From the NCBI GenBank assembly GCA_029339195.1, contig JAPTJF010000272.1, positions 20,740 to 84,739 of the forward strand: a stretch of DNA of 64,000 bases, in the 5' to 3' direction. Under the pieces are notes generated by a model that saw only the letters and a program-made list of their open reading frames with translations, was not told the origin of the DNA and made no database searches. Made by a program: the position numbers and the translations under genes. Each line of letters opens with the position of its first letter. Position 1 is the stretch's first letter. This document shows, one piece after another, positions 51,238 through 63,995 of the stretch. The DNA is from Micractinium sp. NFX-FRZ. Taxonomy: Eukaryota > Chlorophyta > Trebouxiophyceae > Chlorellales > Chlorellaceae.

Positions 51238-54200
51238 ATGGCGCGGCAGCAGCAGCCCCTCCTCTTGTCGGCCGTGCTGCTGGCCATCGCGCTTGGGAGC
51301 ACAACATGCCAACCAGCGGGGGTGCCTAAGCTGGATGATGCCACCGTGGCGGCGCTGCTGGCTCAGCGTGACGCCATCACCAACTGGGCTGACTTTAGCG
51401 CTGCCAACAACCTGAAGGGATGGAACACATCTGGTCCAGTTCCCGTGTGCCAGTGGACAGGGGTCGCCTGCGAAGCGAAGACCCGCAATGTGACCACCGT
51501 CATCCTGTGAGTTCACTGCAAAGCATGCGTTCTCCTGCTCGCTGGTTGCGATCGCTGAACAAAGGCTCATCTTGCTGGCCGCTGAGCGTCTGCTTGCAAA
51601 TACGTTCCCCTGCCTGGTAAGAGCCTGCGCATTCATGGCCCGCCTAGTGCTCATTGCACACTACGCCTCGAGCTGGCGCATCCACGCATTTACCCGCAGT
51701 TAGCCCATGTTTAGCACACTCCAGTTTGAGAGGAGCGGTAATGCCTAAAGCATCCTGCCACTACCTCATCGCATTATGCTCGCTAATCTTGGCACACCCT
51801 TGCGCGTCCACGCTCTCCGCCCCACGCACCTTGATAAAATGATGCAGAGACCTGTCGTGCGCCAGGGATGACCCAGGTGCTCCACTTGAGTCTGGTGACG
51901 GGCTGTGCAAAATGAAGGCCCAGGGCACTTTGGCCCCAGAGTTGGCCAGCATCAGGTAACATGAGGAGGGCCGTGCTGTGGAAAGCCACAGCTGCTACTA
52001 GTTTTACCCCAATATTTCATGCTCTGAATGCTGCCCCTCTTGGCTTCCTTTCCATGTTGCACATGTACGTGCAGGTTGCTCACCAGGCTGTTGCTCCGAG
52101 GACACGATCTCTCAGGTGCATTGCCTCTTGATTTCGAGTGCATTGTGCTTGAGTGTGGTGCAGCGTGCATACCAACTTGCCTGCTGCGCTAACCCCCAAT
52201 ACAGGCAGTATACCCGCAACCTGGTCAAGTGCTGGCGCATTTCCGCTCTTGGTTGAGCTGTGAGTTGGCACAAGCTCCACTTCTGCAGTGGACACTCAAC
52301 GATGGCCTCGTGCGTGTTCACCTGGCATCCGCATGTGCGTGGCATGAGCCGTTGCTTGGAAGTCCAGGGAGCCTACATTTAGAGTGCACGCTAACCCCAC
52401 CGTGCCCTTGTGTTTCTTTCCCAACAGGTGGCTCGATGACAACAAGCTCACAGGCAAGCTGCAGCTGCGCTGATGGGTGGAAGTGGTGTCGCCGTCAGGC
52501 GGCCCTGCTCCCTTGCGAGCAATAAAATGAAGGGGTATATGTGCTTGGGGCGAGGAAATCTGCAGAAGTGTGCTCGTCCTTTTCTGTCTTGTCGGCCGTT
52601 TCAGAGTGTGCCCAACTGCCAAGTGTCCGTTGCTATCTGCAGGCACTTTGCCCAATACCTGGGGTCAGAATGACAGGGTCACCAAACTTAAGGCTTTGTG
52701 AGTGCCAAGCGGGACCTGTTCACGGTGGAGCAGGGTGGAGTGGCACTGGTAATAAGAGCAAGGGACAGCCCCATATGCTTGCCTGCAAAGCTGCCAGCGG
52801 GCATATTGACGCTTACTGAACAGCTGCTTGCCCCCCATTACTTTGCAGTTTCCTAAGCAACAACCAGTTCTCAGGTACACACACATTTTCGCTGATTGAC
52901 CGTTGCTTGCTCCATGAGTTCGGTATGCATGGTTGTATTTGGCTGGATCCCATGCCAATCATGTAATGTGCACGTTCATCACCGACCGCAGGCACCCTGC
53001 CGGCTGGATGGGCAACTTTGCCCCGTATCGAAGAGATGTAAGTGAGAACTGCATTCGGTGCTCGCTATGAGTACGGTCAGCATAACTTGCTCTTGACTAA
53101 ACGACGTCCCTCTTCCCCTGTGTGTCCATGAGGTCTGCAGCGGACTTCGCAACAACAAAATTACCGGTGCGCTTGCTTGCAGCCCGCACACAAACAACTT
53201 CCACATGTTGAGCATGTGTTTTGCATATGTGCGGCCTCCTGACATGCTCTCGGTGCACCCCCTTGCAGGGAGCCTGCCACCGAGCTGGGGGGAGCCGGGA
53301 GCGTTCCCCTTTCTTGAAGCCTTGTAAGCAGTCAATAAACGCATCATTTTGGGTGGTAGTTCCCTTCCGTATGAATGTGGGCATGGCCGTAACTCACTAA
53401 CGCACCACATGTGCTTTGTGCAGAGGTGTCAACAACAACACCCTTGTAGGTAAGCAAGCAACTCGGGCATAGCACACCCCTGCTAGAGTGGTGGGGTGTC
53501 TGCCTCCTGCCTCAGGGCCCAGCAGCAACCGGCTGTGTAGCTGGTAGGCTGTCATGCAAGACAGGCAGCTGTCCAACTGGAGGGGCAGAAGAGCAGCATT
53601 CAAGCCTTTGACCTGCCAGGGTGGCTCACAACTTGAGGGGAGCTTCACCACAACTTGACAGAGAAGTTCACAGTGCCAGTTAATGAAAACTGTATGCACT
53701 AGCCTTGCAGGCACCCTGCCGGCTAACTGGGGCGCGGCAGGCGCATTTCCTTCTCTTTGGCGAATGTGAGTCGCATGCAGCACTGGATATGCATTGGTGG
53801 ACTACATGCGACGGGCAGCACCCAGCGGAAAATGCAGATTGGCTGCCACCGACAATGTGGCCCAGCATTCACAGCACCTCAGTCATGCTGGACCACCTGC
53901 CGTGTTTTACGCCCCGAGTGTGCATTGTGCACTGCAGGGACCTCTACCGCAACAGGCTCTCAGGTAAGTCCTCTGCACAAGTAGGCGTCCCACATGCAAG
54001 GTGGCATGCTCACGCCCTCCAGCCGTAACCATCTTCTTTACTTGCCCACCATGGGCGACTTCTGTTTGTCTTGCAGGGACCTTGCCTGCAGAATGGGGAA
54101 GCTCGCCAGAGGCATTCCCTTCCCTTGAAGTTCTGTAAGCACGGAGATTGCCAGTGTGGGAATGCTCTGGAAGGAGCTTGCAGCCGTGCTCTCTTTATGG

Positions 54201-57200
54201 GGCAGCAGACATGCTGGCAAGTTTGGACTCTGTGCTCGGGAGCCGGCTCGAGCGGGCGACAGCATGGCAGCACCTAAAACACAATCTTCACTATCACAGC
54301 CTGGAATGTACCGCTGATGCCCCACCGCGCTGCCTGTGTGCAGGGCTTTGGATATTAATGCGCTGTCAGGTGAGTACTCAAGCTAAAGGGCTTCAGATAC
54401 TTGTTGACTGAACGGACCATATAAGAAGCCGGGTCGTTTGGCCTTTCAGAAGTTATGTGGACAAACCTTGAGAGTCACAGGCGCTGCCGTTTCCTGCAGC
54501 CTCTTCCAGTTTGTCACTAGTTGCAGGGTGTGGCTGCGGCTTTTCCTGTTTTTCTTCAACAACTGTGTGTATACATACCCCTAGTAATATGTTTTGATTG
54601 AATACACGCGGCGCACTTTAAGCTGGGGCACCTTCATGTATGCATTGCAGGGACTCTTCCGGAATCATGGGGGGCATTCCCGGCCCTCCAAGAGCTGTGA
54701 GACGGATTGCCACAGTCTGCCTTGCATGTCGCGTTTGCGTAATGCGTTTGCGTAATTCGTGGACTCGCACCTGCAAACGGCATGTTCTGCATGCCTGCAC
54801 TGCAGGTGGCTTGCTGATAATCCAAAGCTGAATGGTGCGCTGCTTGGCGACAGGGCGCCGGTTCTGGGCTGGCCGGTGCAGCTCTGCATACGACAGCGGC
54901 TTCACGACCCCCCATCCCACCCCACCCACACACCCATATGCACCCATCCATTGCAGGGACGCTCCCATCGATTTGGGGGAACAGCTCAGACGCTTTCCAA
55001 AACTTGGGCATGCTGTGAGTACACACACACGCAGGCTTGCTAGACATGCGCACCCCTCCTCCTTGCTCAAAGTAACCTCCGAAACGCATACACTGTGTTC
55101 TGCAGGAAGCTGGATGGTACCAGCCTGTCAGGCAAGTGTGTTCGCAAAACAGACGGCTATGAAGAGGATGGCTTTAAATGAGCCAAGAGCGGGGTTGCGT
55201 GGGAGAGAACTTCAATATCACCAACGACCTAGGTCATACCTGGATGGTTTTCCTGCCTTGTAGGGACCTTGCCGGCAACCTGGGCCTCACCAGGCTCCTT
55301 CCCTTACCTCTTTGAGATGTGAGATAGGCAGACGGTGTGGGCTTGCATTCCTGCTCTTATATGGCTCCCCCGGGCCTCAGCCCCTTGGCACCCACCCTCC
55401 CATGCCTTGCACTTCTTCTCTTCTTGGCTGTGCATGTGTGGCCACCACGAAATTTATAAGCTAGACGATTTCCAGCACGCTCGGCGTCTGACTCGTGGCC
55501 CTTAAGTGTGTCTCCAATCCATTGTACGTGCATGGCATTCTGTGTGCTGACCGCCTCCACCCTCCCCCGCATTGCACTTGTTGCAGGAAAATATCAGACA
55601 CGAAGTTGAATGGTGCGGTTCCACATTAATGAGGCATGCATGACCATGCTTGCGCAGCTGTATTCATAGGCTCACCTCGCATGCATGGATCGCGGGACCA
55701 TGGCTCGCGGGACCTCCTGCATTTTGTGTTTTGTTGCCCTTTTGCTTTGCAGGCACATTGCCTGCTGCATGGGGCAACTCGGAGGCCTTCCCAAGCCTAC
55801 AGAAGCTGTGAGTTAGAGAATGGGCGGTAGTGTGTGTATTGTAAACTTGAAAGCTTGCAGATGACTAGTGTGAGTGCATCCTCAACTGGTGTGCATCTCG
55901 CTCCTTGGCTGCAGGGAGCTTCAAAACACGGCGCTGTCAGGTAAGAGCTGAAGGTGTCACGCTTTCCTGAAGGCATTCTTAGCAACATTATCATGCTCTC
56001 ACACCTGTCTCAAATGGTGTTACATCAATACGTCACTGCACGCAGGCACCTTGCCAGACAGCTACGGGTCGCCCGATGTCTTCCCGACGCTTTTGTACAT
56101 GTGAGAGCGCGGCCTTGCAGGGCATTGATTCCTTGTAGCATGCACACGGTATGATGTAGCTACCGTGATGAATTCGTGATCTAATGGAACTAACTCCATG
56201 TGGCTCTCCGTCCACACCTATCGCAGGGACCTGTCCAGCTGCAGCCTGACTGGTACGTGGTGCAAGGAGTACACTCCCATGACACACACGCATGTGCACC
56301 CCTTGGTGGCTTCCCCCAAACGCCTTGTGTGCCTCCCTGCCCCACGACATCCCCACCCGCGCCACGCCAACACATGCCTTATCACACTGTGCAGGGACAC
56401 TGCCCAGCAGTTGGGGAAGTGCGGGAGCGTTTCAAAACTTGACAGAGCTGTAAGTAAGGCAGACGTTGAAGGGTAACGTTGCTGCGTTGGGTGCACCCAA
56501 CCCATCAGCCATGCAACCAGCTCCTAATTTGGCTTGCCCTCAAGTGTCCTTTGCAGGAATCTGGAAGGCAATTCGTTCACAGGTACGCAATAGGGCTCTC
56601 TGGCAGCCATGAAGGCAATATGTGGTGGGCGTGCACAGCCTTGATTGGATCAGTGCATCTGTGGCTTGTGCACTTGGTATGCTGTCTTGCTTACGGCATA
56701 TGTGCCACCCCATGTGTACCCCCACAGGCGGCTTGCCCGGGCAATGGGGAAGTCCGGAAGCCTTCCCCACATTGCGAACATTGTGCGTAAGCCTTGTGGT
56801 GGCGCTTGCTGCATGCAGTTGGGCTTGGCTCATCGCCTGCACGCGTTGAGAAACACAGCAGAGCTGTGGGGCCCCATGACAGGAAGTGGGGTGGGGGAGG
56901 GCCTCTTCTTTGGAGTGTTTGCCGCCCTTGCACCCAGCCATGGCTCCTGAAATCAGGATGTGGCCGTGGACCTGTCCGAGTCGTATCCATCATATCTCGC
57001 GCTCCGCCTTGCAGGTCCGTTTCTGGGAACCCAGAACTTTGTGGGCCAACACCCCCGTTGCTGGAGGAGAAGGTGAGATGCTTCAGCTTACTGGGTTGCA
57101 ATAAAAAGTGCATGTCGGTGGTTTCATTCTGCGAGGGTCGCAAACATTCACTTATGCCCCAAATGCGGTGCTTCGAAAACTACCAAACCCTTTGTTTTTG

Positions 57201-60200
57201 ACGACCAGTATTTCCCTCCTCATGCCGCAGACTCAGATAGTTGCACTCCCATTGTGCCCACCTCCGGTGCAGCCTAGGTAAGTGAAGCTACCTGTTCTTA
57301 ACTGCACATGGTCTTGCGATGTGGCTGTGTGCGCACGAAGATAGGTTGTGCACCCCCCACGTTGGCATGAAAAGAGCATCCACACTCCTCCTTGCAGCAC
57401 CCCTGCCCCAGCGCCGTCCGCCTCGCCCGAGCCCATCATCTCCTCCTCCACCAACGTGGGGGCCATTGTGGGCGGCGTACTGGGTGGCATTGGTGAGTGC
57501 ACGCCCTGAAGCAGATCCTGATTGCATCATTAGGCTGTGCAAAATACAGAGTTTGCACCATCACACTTGTGCCCACCTGCCTCGCAGCTGTTCTGGGAGT
57601 ACTGGCCTTCCTCTCCTTGCGCCCCAAGAAGGGCTGGCTGCGCAAGCGGCCAGCCACTGGCGTGTTTAAGAGCGACACCCCCCCAACAATTGACAGCCTG
57701 CTGTATGACTCAGAGAAGGGCCTGGACAAGAGCGAGCCTGGCAAGAGCAGTGGTCGGAGCACCGCCGCCGGCACAGCTGCAAGGACAGAGTGGATGGGCA
57801 CGCCGTCTGGCAGCAGCCGCGCACACAGGTAAGCAGAGGCAGGGGTCAACATCTGCTGTAGTTGAACACGCTGTGAGCTACACAACGTTTGCTTCCAGAG
57901 TGCACCTTTCGACACAGCTGCCATACGAGAGCCAGGACGTTGACACTTCATACTTTACACCCTTTTCCCTCACTAACTGCAGCCTCATGTCGACGAACGA
58001 CGACCCCGTACTGTCTTTCATTGCCAGCAGCCTGGCAACCTTGCAGCAGCGCAAGGCGACCGGGACTTCTGCTGCAGCATTGCAGCCCTCTGACTCGCTC
58101 TCAACTGACATGCGGCGCTGGGTGGTCGATTGGTCCGACATTGTGCTGAACCACCCTATCGGGAAGGGTTCGTATGGCTACGTGTACTTTGCTGAGTGGA
58201 GGCTCACCCCCGTTGCCTGCAAAGTGTTGATCAGCTCAGGCAAGTAGGGCGCGGCATGCAAACTAGAGGCATGCATCTGCTCGATGGCCTTGCAAATGCT
58301 GCTGTCAAGGCTGGTGGTGCTTGCATGCACCACATGTACAACCTCATAAACCGATATTCACCCTGCTTTCTACATACACCTTGCAGACAGCATGGAGATG
58401 GGCAGCCTGGATCTGCCCCCAGCTGTGATGGCAGAGCTGCTGCAGGTAGGCCGGCAGCTAGGGTGTCTTGTGGGTGCCAGAGTGCGCTCGCAAGGCGGGG
58501 GTGTTGCATGTAGTGGCCGCAAGCTAACAGTGCAAATGACTCATGCATATGGTCACCACAAATGTGTGTCATGCTGTCCGCCCCTAACTGGTGCACATGC
58601 AATAGGAGGCACATTTGATGTCGACGATGCGCCACCCCAACATTGTCAACTTTGTCGGCCTCTGCACTATGCCAGCCTGCATCCTAACCGGTGAGGCGGT
58701 GCCTGATGGTGTTCAACTCAGCCAACGCTGTTAATCAGCGGCCCAGTGGCCGCGCATGCAAAATGTCCCCAACTGTGCCTCAAGCGTGCCAGTTCACGTT
58801 GACGTCCCCCCACCCCTCACTCATTGCTAATCTGGACAACATAGGCTGCTAAACATTGCGATTGGTGTCCCTCCTTTCAGAATTCTGCCACAATGGCAGC
58901 CTGTATAGCCTGCTGGCAGGGGCCGCCAAGGATGCCAGCAAGGCGGCTGTACTGACCTGGAAGCGCCGCATCCACATGGTGAGGTGATGTAGCCAGGGTT
59001 TTCGGCAGAATAGCAAGCATTAACATATTTTTGGAGGATTTGTCACAGTGCCTTGGCGTGGCTCAGAGTGCCTTTTTTGGTGTAATGGTTGCGGTGATGT
59101 GCACGTGGGTGCGAGGGCTCAGCCGCCAACACAACCACCCCGAGGTTTGCCGCCGCACATTTGCAGGCACTCGATACCGCCCGTGGCCTGCTGTACCTGC
59201 ACAGCATGAGCCCCCAGATCATCCACCGCGACATCAAGTCACCCAACCTGGTGCGCTGTGCTTTTCAGTGGTATGTACTTTGACCTGGATGGCTGCTGTT
59301 GGGAATATGCTGCGTCAGCACCTGCTCGTGTGCACTGCCCTGCCCTTGTGCACGTTCCTGACAGCACCTGCTCTTGGACCCCCACTTTTGGCTGCAGCTG
59401 GTGGACAAATCATTCACCATCAAGGTCTCAGGTATGCTAAATATATATTTTCACAAGCTAGTCCGGAACTTAAAGCACGAGCTCAACATGAGCACACTGT
59501 TGTTCAGCATCACATGGTGCCGCAGCGCTTTGCAGTCTACAACGCTGCAAGCCTTCACCCACGTGCCCCCCTGCAGACTTCAACCTCTCCAAGCTCATGT
59601 CCCCAGTGGCCACCGGCAACACCACTGCTGGCGGAGCCAACAACCCCACCTGGTCAGTTTCCTGCTACCTGGCTTTTGAGTGCTGCTGACCAGCAATGGT
59701 GCTCAAGCCTTGCAAGTTGGATGGCACTGTGCGTGCGTCATGGAAGCGCTGCACCCCTCCTCTCTCGCATTCAGGCAAGCACCTGAGGTTCTGGAGGGAC
59801 GCAAGGAGTCCACTGCTTCAGATGTCTACTCATTTGCCATGGTCATGCTCGAGGTAAGCTGCCGACCCGGGGTGCCACGATTGGTGCACTGCCCACTGCT
59901 GTCCTGCTCCACCAACGCACCCCCTACTGCTTTCTTTGCACCCTCATGCTACATCAGTTTCTCACCTGGGAGCTGCCATGGGCGGGCACCACCAACTACT
60001 TCCTGGTGAGTGTCGCAGCATCTGGGCCGTAGGACTCATGGTGCCTTGCGAGGCATGGTGACGCTTGCCAGCATGAATGGCTGGTCACAAAAGGTCAGAA
60101 GAACTGCAACTTGCTCTTGTGAGGCATCCTGTGCCAAGAACTTCCCACTGACCCATTACGAGTGTATGATGCAGCTGGCCCGGGAGGTGGTTGGCGGCAA

Positions 60201-60505
60201 GCGCCCCCAGGTGCCGGCTCTGGACGAGTTGCTGGGGCCCGACAGGCCCGACGAAGAATCGTATGCCGCCTACTGCGAGCTCATGAGGTGCGCCCAGCAC
60301 TCCAGGCACATACAGGATGCATTGAATTGGTCTAAATGAATGCTGGGAGGCTTTAGACGCATGCTTTGCTGTACTGGGCTGACCGACCCACGCACCCCAC
60401 ACACAATGCCCCTGCAGGGAGTGTTGGGACCAGGAGCCCAGCATCCGGCCAGCATTTGCCGACATCGTCGGGCGCCTGGCAGGCCTGGCAGCTTCCATGG
60501 ACTGA
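51238..60505 (+). CDS. LRR receptor-like kinase (TKL type)
   Basis: Forty-three exons join in frame to 987 residues, ending TGA 60503-60505. First exons: 51238-51506 and 51866-51955; then 26 LRR exons, 57015-57072, 57231-57277, 57398-57492, 57588-57828, 57899-58239, 58387-58445, 58606-58690, 58881-58978, 59167-59250, 59398-59431, 59577-59652, 59775-59853, 59958-60005, 60175-60287, 60418-60505. MARQQQPLLLSAVLLAIALG is a signal peptide. An LRR N-cap (WNTSGPVPVCQWTGVAC) precedes GTLAPELASI and 13 LRRs. A transmembrane helix lies at about 528-550, followed by RPKKGWLRKR. The kinase begins at about 694. It is a likely plasma-membrane receptor with an extracellular LRR domain; the ligand is unknown. 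Confidence 0.9.
52075..56782 (+). other. Thirteen LRRs, each split into a 26-nt and a 55-nt exon
   Basis: Pairs: 52075-52115/52205-52259, 52428-52453/52643-52697, 52849-52874/52992-53037, 53141-53166/53269-53323, 53424-53449/53711-53765, 53938-53963/54077-54134, 54344-54369/54651-54696, 54806-54834/54957-55014, 55106-55131/55264-55318, 55587-55612/55753-55807, 55915-55940/56046-56100, 56227-56252/56395-56449, 56557-56582/56728-56782. The short exon encodes LxLxxNxLSG (DLYRNRLSG, FLSNNQFSG); the longer one encodes TLPxxWGxxxAFPxLxxL. Phases alternate 2, 1, 2 throughout. Introns after 52453 and 55131 have GC donors. Confidence 0.9.
57899..60502 (+). other. Kinase domain with DFN in place of DFG
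   Basis: Landmarks: glycine loop IGKGSYGYVYF (about 708), lysine in VACKVL (728), EAHLMSTMRHPNIVNFVGL (helix C), LYLHSMSPQIIHRDIKSPNL (Asp 836), KVSDFNLSKLM (854-856), QAPEVL, SDVYSFAMVMLE, LTWELPWAG and CWDQEPSIRPAF. All catalytic residues are present; only DFG reads DFN, a variant I associate with green-algal TKL kinases (from memory). The GC-donor intron after 58239 follows the lysine block. Confidence 0.88.
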
Positions 60506-62382
60506 AACGAGAGACCAATAAAGTGGCACAACACCAAGAGAAGGCCATCAAGGCACATCTCGCATAGCAAGCCAAATAGTATCAGCACGTCATCCCGGGG
60601 CTTTTGGTGCATACACCCGCAGTGCCATGAATCTGTGTTGCTGGTCTCCTAGTAGCTTGCAAATGGCTTCATTGACACCACCACTTTGCAGCTCTGATGG
60701 CAGATTGCAACAAGCATGGCGCAAACCCATTTCACGGCTTATTGCCCTGCATGCATGTAGCATCTGCAGCCAGGGGGCGCTGGGGAGCGCACAGTGCTGC
60801 AACACACCATTTTCATTTCACCTGCACCCACAGAAGTCGGCCATTCTCCACGCTTGCTTGTTTGGGATCACCGTCTGTTTTAATTTCTGAGATCTCTCAA
60901 TCACGACCGTCTGACATCCATGTCGTGGTTAACTTACCTAGTATATTTGACCCGAGCGACGTTCGGAAAGCCTGGGCAAGCAGGCAAAACTCTGGCACCC
61001 CCAGGGAAAAGTGCGCCTTGGACACGTGGGCAGCAGAGTCAATGGGGCAGGCCAGCTAGCCGCGCTGCTGCTGACGTGTGTGATGCTTAAGCTTGCCTCT
61101 CTCGCACAATGTACTGGATGCAGGCTCGAAAGGCCAAGCTGCCCGTTGGCCTGTACCTGCACGGTACTTCCGCAGCGGCAGAGCAGCTTGTGGCCAGGGC
61201 GCAGGCCCTAGAATGCCCTCTGGTACCTCATGGCACCTCGTGGCTGTGCACCAACCAGCCTCGAGGAAACCCCAGGGACCGGAAAATGCGCGCATCCTGT
61301 TGCAAACATGTGAGGGCAGGCGAGGCAGCACCCTGTGGGTTACGCGCGCTGGACACCGTGCCAGGTGCCAATGCGGCACAGTGGCCCCTGATTTCCATGT
61401 CTGCACCCCATGGCACACAATGCGTGGGATTGATAAAGGTTGACTTGATATGGTTGAGCCTAGAAACGGTGGCATCCAGCTGCAAGCGGGTGCAGAGATG
61501 ACCTGGCAGCACCTGGGTGCTGCCCTGCCTGAGCCCAAGACGCCCGGCCCTTGCCAGCCCTTGCAAGCTGCTCCTGCTGATACCCCGTGCCACTCGGAGG
61601 GGACCTCTCGAGAAGACTGGAATGGTGTTCTTCAGCACGGAATTGCGGGCAGTCTGCTGCAACAAGCTGCAGAGGTGAGTGGTGGCAACCAGAGTGCCGC
61701 CCTATGGACAGGACGTAGCAGCCACAACAGCGTTGTGCCTCTGGCATACACTTGGGCGCACCCTGCTGATCGAACCAGGTATCGTGGTACAATCTTGTTG
61801 GTGTAAAACTTGCAGCATCAGTTTGTGGGCCACCAAAAAACCAGTTATGGAAGCTGTTTTAGTGCAATTGTTGCAGATATTTGCTGCTCACATGCCAAGC
61901 GCGCAGTGCAGTGCCAAATACTGAAACAATCATGCCGGCACCGGCGCTGGTGAATGCACTGCAGGCACATGCTGAACTGACCTGTCAGCTGATGATTACA
62001 CGTGACCTCGCGGGGTCTGTCGCACTTCACTTTCGGAAATCGGACTGTAAACCCCTGAAACAAGCAAATGGGGAAGCCATCCACCAAGCAGCTGGTGCAT
62101 GCGGGCGCCAGCAAGCTAAATTGAATGAGTGTTCTCAAGCAATAAGGGACGAAAAAAGCGACACCTTGAACCCAAGATATTGCTCCAATCTGAACGGAAA
62201 CACATTGGGGAGGCACATGCAGCGCGTACGAAACATCCAAAACGGATTTTGGTGTCTTGGCCAAACACAAATGCCGCCATGAGCGAATGGCAAAGTGCAT
62301 GCTAGTGCATTTCCATGCGTCCACTGGCCATGCACTAAGAGTGAATTAACCGCCCATGTGCATCTGCAAGCATGCAAAGCTG
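60506..62382. other. Convergent region after the LRR kinase, no gene recognised
   Basis: No coding exon with family resemblance or consistent splicing could be supported in 1.9 kb. AATAAA occurs at about 60518, shortly after the kinase stop, and TGTAA at 61802-61806. A minus-strand TGTAA (plus TTACA at 61996-62000) could serve the Cys-rich gene. One copy of a dispersed repeat lies at 61221-61321. Confidence 0.45.
61221..61321. repeat. Dispersed repeat, copy 1
   Basis: This stretch matches 63820-63920 with roughly 80% identity by eye, sharing tggcacctcg, cccagcctcg-like text, gggaccggaaaatgcg and tgttgcaaacatgtg. The minus strand reads ARIFRS and RGW in both copies. Confidence 0.75.
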
Positions 62383-63487
62383 TTACCGAGGACGGTGGCG
62401 CGCCCGGCACAGTGCGTTAATATAGTACCAGCATGTGCGGGTCGGCCTCCCGATCTTGTTGCATGAGCGCGCGCGGCAGGTGCCGTCATCCAGGATGTAT
62501 GGGCATGCACACTTCTTGCACCTGGACGCATTAACGCAATCATCACAACCAGCAGCGCCTGCAGGGTGGGGCACCAAGAGGCCGGCCATCCGGGTGAGCT
62601 TGCAGTTCATGGCTGCTGGCTTGATGGCTTTCAGGGAGAGGAGGGAACCATGCAATGCCCAAAGCCGCCAAACAAATTGGTTGCAACTACTTGGGTGGGA
62701 ACTCACACTTGGAACACATCTTGGCAGCGTTGTTCCTCCAGTGCGCGGCGGGGCAGGCGCACTGCCCCTTGCCGGTGACAGTCATTCCCTTCACCGGGCA
62801 GCACTTGCCAGCGGTGAGGAAGCCGGACGCACACTTTGTGCACTTGTCAGGCTTGCGGCATTGCGCACAGTTAGAGTCGGCGCCTGCGCTTGAAGGAGAA
62901 GGTGCGCAAGGTGTGATGCTTAGTGACACACTGGCATCAGCGAGATGTAGCGGCTGTGCACGGCATATACAGGCAGGTGAGCACCCACCCAGAGAGTGTG
63001 GGCAAACACGGCCAAGTAGCAGTGCTGGAGGCTCCAATGCCAGCACTGGTGCATCATGATTATGTGCTGCCACGAGATGTCTTACAGTTTGTTGCCTGGG
63101 TCAGATGGCGCCCGGCAGCAACACCCTCATGAGGGACCTCCTTCAAGCCCAGAGCGGGTGCGTCGTGGGCGCCACCAGGCCGCCGCAGGGGGATGGGCGC
63201 GGCAGAGCTGCGCAGGCGCAATTGGGTGCGTGCCCCGAGTCACGGAGATTAATCCATCGTGAGGCAGGCCTTGCTGAACCCGGCCTGGCTGATCGCAAGC
63301 GCACAACCTCAAGTGGTCTGAGCAGGACTTTCTGGCAGCTGTGCTCAGTTGATCGGGCCCATGCCCTCCACACAGGCCTGCCTGTGGTGCCAGAAGGCTC
63401 TGGCATACGCGAAGCAGCTCACCACTTGTGCAGGAGGAGGCAGGCGAGGAAGAGGGCGCACCAGCGCCAGGCTCGGGCACCAGCCAT
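62383..63487 (-). CDS. Small secreted Cys-rich protein
   Basis: Four exons join in frame to 166 residues: 63487-63423, 63207-63125, 62883-62707, 62558-62383. MAGARAWRWCALFLACLLLH is a signal peptide, followed by a short Pro/Arg-rich segment. The mature part has many CxxC pairs (CAQCRKPDKCTKCASG, CCPVK, CACPAAHW, MCSKCAAGCDDC, CKKCACPY), ending TCWYYINALCRARHRPR. The spacing recalls furin-like or tenascin-like Cys repeats, but I cannot assign a family. Phases 2, 1 and 1 support the model. Confidence 0.8.
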
Positions 63488-63819
63488 GCTGAGCAACGCT
63501 GAAGGTCCGTTGGTCTAGATGCTGTCGACGAGTTTGCAGCCCACTTGGCAAGCGTTTCAGCGCTAGCATGAAATGCGGAGTCCAGCCACTTCAGCACAGC
63601 TTCCGGGTGCAGCTTTTTCAGCGACTCGTACAGCTTTGCTATTGGGCGTTTTACAATCGTGATCCGGCAAACAACATGTGACTTGTGTCTCTGGGCAGGT
63701 TACAGGACTGCAAACTAGACAGGGGGAGCACAGCAGGCTGAACCAGCAGCCGCCGCCAGAACCGCCGCCGCCGCAGCAACCGCTGGCGAAGTTATCCACC
63801 ATCCCTTGAATGCCACCAC

Positions 63820-63920
63820 GATACCTGCTGGCACCTCGAGGCTATGGCCCACCCAGCCTCGCATCACCCATGGGGACCGGAAAATGCGTGCAGTGTGTTG
63901 CAAACATGTGCAGGGCAGGC
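63820..63920. repeat. Dispersed repeat, copy 2
   Basis: Matches 61221-61321 in the same orientation. Lies upstream of the Cys-rich gene, so the two copies flank that gene. Confidence 0.75.
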
Positions 63921-63943
63921 CGGCACAAGGGGAACTGGGGTGT

Positions 63944-63995
63944 TCAATTTGAATTCACATTGAGTTCACTTACTTCAACTCAATTTGAATTCACA
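63944..63995. repeat. AT-rich direct repeat tcaatttgaattcaca
   Basis: The 16-mer occurs at 63944-63959 and 63980-63995, separated by 20 bases containing the related gagttcactt and caactc. It is far more AT-rich than its surroundings and may continue beyond the window. Confidence 0.8.

Noticed and set aside
61056..61665. Minus-strand frames of 107-160 codons in the kinase downstream region
   Set aside because: They have no recognisable domain and no consistent splice sites; part of the similarity to 63.8 kb is a DNA repeat.
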